From: Candidatus Mnemosynella biddleae
Lineage (GTDB): Archaea; Halobacteriota; Archaeoglobi; Mnemosynellales; Mnemosynellaceae
Reading direction: 5' to 3'
Length of the DNA: 64,000 bases
Assembly (NCBI GenBank): GCA_002011165.2
Contig: MTMI02000003.1
Location: forward strand, 277,117 to 341,116
This document shows, piece by piece, positions 61,744-64,000 of the stretch; within the stretch, counting starts at the first letter, position 1, and the number at the start of each line of letters is the position of its first letter. A program made the position numbers and the translations under genes. Below the pieces are notes generated by a model. That model was given only the letters and a program-made list of their open reading frames with translations, had not been told where the DNA came from and did not search any database.

Positions 61744-62958
61744 ATGGGTGCATCTGATATGAGTGATGAAGTTTCTGAGCTCATAGAGCTTCCTCCAGAG
61801 ATTGAGAGGTTTTTTTCTCAAGAATTGGGTAGTACATTACTAATTAAAGGTAAACCCGGAACCGGAAAGACGATATTTGCTCTATCACTTCTTAAAAAGA
61901 TGTGCGAAGAGGGTAATGGGATCTATTTATCTACAAGAGTTGACGCAATGATAATTTATAAGCTATTTCCTTGGATAAAAGGGACGATACTGGATAAGTC
62001 GATTGTAGATGCGGTTCGCCCCCGGTTATCTCCGGTGAAAGGAGATAAATTTCAGTTGGCTAGGCAGATTGAATACTCAGATAAACCGACTTTCATAAGA
62101 CAGCTCTATAATCTAACTTATGAGTTGAATAGGCCTTTTCTGGTAATAGATTCATGGGACGCTATTGAAATCTTCTCGAAGAGCAAATACGGAGAGAGCA
62201 TAATAGAAGATATGATAGAATTTGCAAGAAAAACAGATGTAAGGATAATTTTCGTCACCGAATATCACGAGATACAAAGAGTGGATTACCTTATCGATGC
62301 AGTAATTGTTATGGAGAGAGATTTTCTCGATGGTAAGAGCGTTAGAATAATGCAAATCGAAAAAATGAGAGGTGTGGAAATATCTCGTGGTAGATATCTT
62401 TATACTCTAAAAGATGGAATTTTTAGGTATCTCAAGCCCATGAAGTTTTCTACACGTTATTTTAAGCGAGAGTCGTCTGATTTATCTGCTTTTGAGGAGA
62501 TTGACGAGATGGGAGAGTTCATAAAAGATAATATCCCGAAACTGATTCTCGTGGAATATGATGTGAATACACCACAAGAACTTCCTCTTTGCGTGCTCTC
62601 TCCTCTGATGAAAAAATATTCTGAGAAGGGGAAAGATGTTAAAATTGTTAGACCTGCTGGAATAGGTGTAAGCTCGATAAAGGGGACACTTGGTATTCTT
62701 CCTGATGAGATTCTAAGAGATGAGGAGATGGTTAAAAAAATAGCATCTAAAACGTTTCAAGAGTTTAAAGAGGTGTTCTTTGTTGTGTTTCCATCTGAAC
62801 ACGAAGTAATAAAAGAACTTACAAGTTACTCTCAATTGCATCTTAAGTTCCGAACTATAGATGGAACTCCGCTACTTAGACTAATAAAACCAGATAGCCA
62901 GATTTACCATGTGGAAGTAGATGAAAGAGAGATTAAAGGATTTACCAAGTTGGTATGA
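61744..62958 (+). CDS. GvpD/KaiC-like RecA-superfamily ATPase
   Basis: A 404-residue ATPase: Walker A LLIKGKPGTGKTIFALSLL, ISTR-like YLSTRVDAM, Walker B PFLVIDSWDAIEI, and a conserved distal block GRYLYTLKDGIFRYLKP. This is the GvpD-like P-loop group (named after the halophile gas vesicle regulator), found in several copies in some archaea; the C-terminal 150 residues are a second divergent domain. Intact paralogue of the pseudogene at 22261-23349 and of the partial gene at 63862. Probable regulatory or signalling ATPase. Confidence 0.82.
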   Translation: MGASDMSDEVSELIELPPEIERFFSQELGSTLLIKGKPGTGKTIFALSLLKKMCEEGNGIYLSTRVDAMIIYKLFPWIKGTILDKSIVDAVRPRLSPVKGDKFQLARQIEYSDKPTFIRQLYNLTYELNRPFLVIDSWDAIEIFSKSKYGESIIEDMIEFARKTDVRIIFVTEYHEIQRVDYLIDAVIVMERDFLDGKSVRIMQIEKMRGVEISRGRYLYTLKDGIFRYLKPMKFSTRYFKRESSDLSAFEEIDEMGEFIKDNIPKLILVEYDVNTPQELPLCVLSPLMKKYSEKGKDVKIVRPAGIGVSSIKGTLGILPDEILRDEEMVKKIASKTFQEFKEVFFVVFPSEHEVIKELTSYSQLHLKFRTIDGTPLLRLIKPDSQIYHVEVDEREIKGFTKLV

Positions 62959-62961
62959 GTG

Positions 62962-63601
62962 ATGGAAGACGTTAGAATTCTACTAGCCGAGTTCGAAGAG
63001 AGTAAAGATGAGAACGGTAAATCAGTTGATGAGAGGTATGAAGAGTTCTTAAAAGCAATTCGAATGTCAGGATATGTTCAGAGATGAGTCTCTTGAAGAC
63101 CTAAAACCAAATGATTTATGGCTTTTTCTTGGGAAATAGATTTCTGAGATGGAGTTGGACAGATTTATCTATTAACAAGTGGAAGTTCTCCGAAAAATTT
63201 GAAGAATTCAAAAAGCTTGTTAGATTTTTAAAAGATGAGAGATTGCCTTTAGAGAGAGGAGTTAATGAGGCTTTAAAGAAATTCAAGATTGAAGGTCTTT
63301 CTCTCAAACTTATAAGCGGGATACTTTTCGTTTTGTTTCCCGAAAAATACGGAGTTTGGAGCGAGGATAACGAGAGAGCTTTAAGAATTCTTCAAAAATG
63401 CCCAAACTCAGCGGAGATATCGGAGAGGATTACAAAAAATTTTGTGAGGCTATGCTTAATCTTTCAAATGAAGTGGATATGGATTTGACAAAATTAGATC
63501 TGTTTCTCTCCTATGTTGCAAATAGGGAGAAAATTTTGAAGAAAAAACAGGAGCTCTCAGAATTAGGTTTAATTGAGTTCTCGGGGGGTAAGAAAAATTG
63601 A
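62962..63601 (+). pseudogene. Unknown gene broken by several frameshifts
   Basis: Collinear pieces in changing frames: RILLAEFEESKDENGKSVDERYEEFLKAIR (start ATG 62962), then FRDESLEDLKPNDLWLFLG, then NRFLRWSWTDLSINKWKFSEKFEEFKKLVRFL ... SLKLISGILFVLFPEKYGVWSEDNERALRIL, then GDIGEDYKKFCEAMLNLSNEVDMDLTKLDLFL. Domain pattern (small DNA/nuclease-like family with ILFVLFPEKYGVW) is reminiscent of restriction-associated proteins but I do not name it. The three ORFs in the track are its parts. Located between two GvpD-like ATPases. Confidence 0.6.
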
Positions 63602-63800
63602 TGAAGATGTCTCCGCAGAAAAAATTGTTGAAAAAGAAGAAGAGTTTAATGTCTCTCAAATTCTTCCTATAGGTTTAGTAGTCATTCCTATAGAGCTTCT
63701 CGAAGCTTCGAGAATAAAAGTGGGCGACTTTGTGGAGATAATACAGAACGTCCACGGAGAGATCATTCTCAAGAAGGTTCGGGTAAAAATAATAAAATGA
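63573..63800 (+). CDS. Probable AbrB/SpoVT-like DNA-binding antitoxin-type protein
   Basis: A 75-residue ORF with LPIGLVVIPIELLEASRIKVGDFVEIIQNVHGEIILKKVRVKI, matching the swapped-hairpin AbrB fold (I-P-x-E-L-L, D-x-V-E-I). The N-terminal 25 residues are lysine/glutamate-rich. The start is doubtful (TTG at 63573; no ATG). It may instead be the C-terminal piece of the broken gene before it, with which it overlaps by 29 bases in another frame. Part of the GvpD-like locus. Confidence 0.5.
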   Translation: MSSRGVRKIDEDVSAEKIVEKEEEFNVSQILPIGLVVIPIELLEASRIKVGDFVEIIQNVHGEIILKKVRVKIIK

Positions 63801-63861
63801 TGTCCGCGAGAAGCAAAATTTTTAATACGTTTTAATTAAATATTTTTCTAAAGTGATTGTT

Positions 63862-64000
63862 ATGCCCCTCAACTCTCTTTCAAGAGATATTTCTCGTTTT
63901 CTTGAGAGAGCTGGGGGTTCTCTTCTTATTAGGGGGGAGCCGGGGACTGGGAAAACGCTTCTGGCTTTGAGGATTGCTGAAGAATTTGAGAATTCTTTTT
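63862..64000 (+). CDS. GvpD/KaiC-like ATPase, N-terminus only (runs off window)
   Basis: Starts ATG 63862: LSRDISRFLERAGGSLLIRGEPGTGKTLLALRIAEEF, with a clear Walker A motif. It is the third member of this family in the window and runs off the right edge after about 46 codons. TTTTTAATACGTTTTAATTAAATATT upstream is its promoter region. Sequence similarity of the P-loop segment to the 61744 and broken 23349 copies supports recent duplication within a family. Confidence 0.8.
   Translation, partial: MPLNSLSRDISRFLERAGGSLLIRGEPGTGKTLLALRIAEEFENSF

Noticed and set aside
1-64000. CRISPR array, insertion sequence or rRNA operon
   Set aside because: No regularly spaced repeats, transposase motifs or rRNA sequence were seen in the window.

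Overview
This window is from an archaeal, probably euryarchaeal, chromosome. Evidence: class I lysyl-tRNA synthetase, archaeal DnaG primase, a two-domain tRNA-splicing endonuclease, CTP-dependent riboflavin kinase with a helix-turn-helix, Taw1 (wyosine synthesis), F420H2:NADP oxidoreductase, a TIP49/RuvB-like ATPase, Agl-type glycosylation genes, AT-rich TATA boxes, tRNA genes without encoded CCA, and H/ACA and C/D guide RNAs. Cysteate synthase plus fused sulfopyruvate decarboxylase point to coenzyme M synthesis, so a methanogen, an anaerobic methane/alkane oxidiser or an Archaeoglobus-like relative is likely. The exact lineage is an inference and cannot be fixed from the sequence alone.

Layout. 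1-7 kb: the N-terminus of a medium-chain dehydrogenase, a Tm-1-like/creatininase pair, a four-cluster ferredoxin with an aldehyde:ferredoxin-type oxidoreductase, a THEP1 NTPase, tRNA-Gln, and asd with a small ferredoxin. 7-13.4 kb: a tightly overlapping four-gene membrane/glycosylation operon (Agl23-like, FAD oxidoreductase, AglD-like glycosyltransferase, DUF2298). 13.4-17.9 kb: Taw1, NpdG, IlvE, glycerate kinase, a small heat-shock-like protein and tRNA-Gly. 18-23.3 kb: a decayed accessory island of small low-GC genes, several with frameshifts, ending in a broken GvpD-like ATPase. 23.5-36.4 kb: an information-processing core (TIP49, RimI-like, DnaG, Toprim protein, three-hairpin H/ACA RNA, dihydroorotase, Ca/cation exchanger, EndA, TrpRS, PheST, regulator). 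36.5-42.3 kb: cysteate synthase, sulfopyruvate decarboxylase, a signal-less binding-protein-like protein, an apparently circularly permuted binding lipoprotein, then the permease and ATPase of a sulfonate-type ABC transporter. 42.3-51.2 kb: MtnA-like isomerase, threonine synthase paralogue, type IV pilin and its decayed copy, VapBC, PEBP lipoprotein, tRNA-Glu, metallo-beta-lactamase nuclease, MazG, single-hairpin H/ACA RNA, TauE, IolB-like protein and a decayed radical-SAM gene. 51.2-64 kb: EndoV-like protein lacking expected aspartates, RbkR-RibB, LysRS, glycosyltransferase, nucleotidyltransferase, CutA, site-2 protease, LEA14-like lipoprotein, C/D-box RNA, nicotinamidase, radical SAM protein and two more GvpD-like ATPases around another broken gene.

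The most interesting items are the sulfonate/CoM cluster with the permuted binding protein (38.8-42.3 kb), three guide RNAs with recognisable boxes and plausible rRNA targets, and the localised decay at 18-23 kb against an otherwise intact, tightly packed gene complement.
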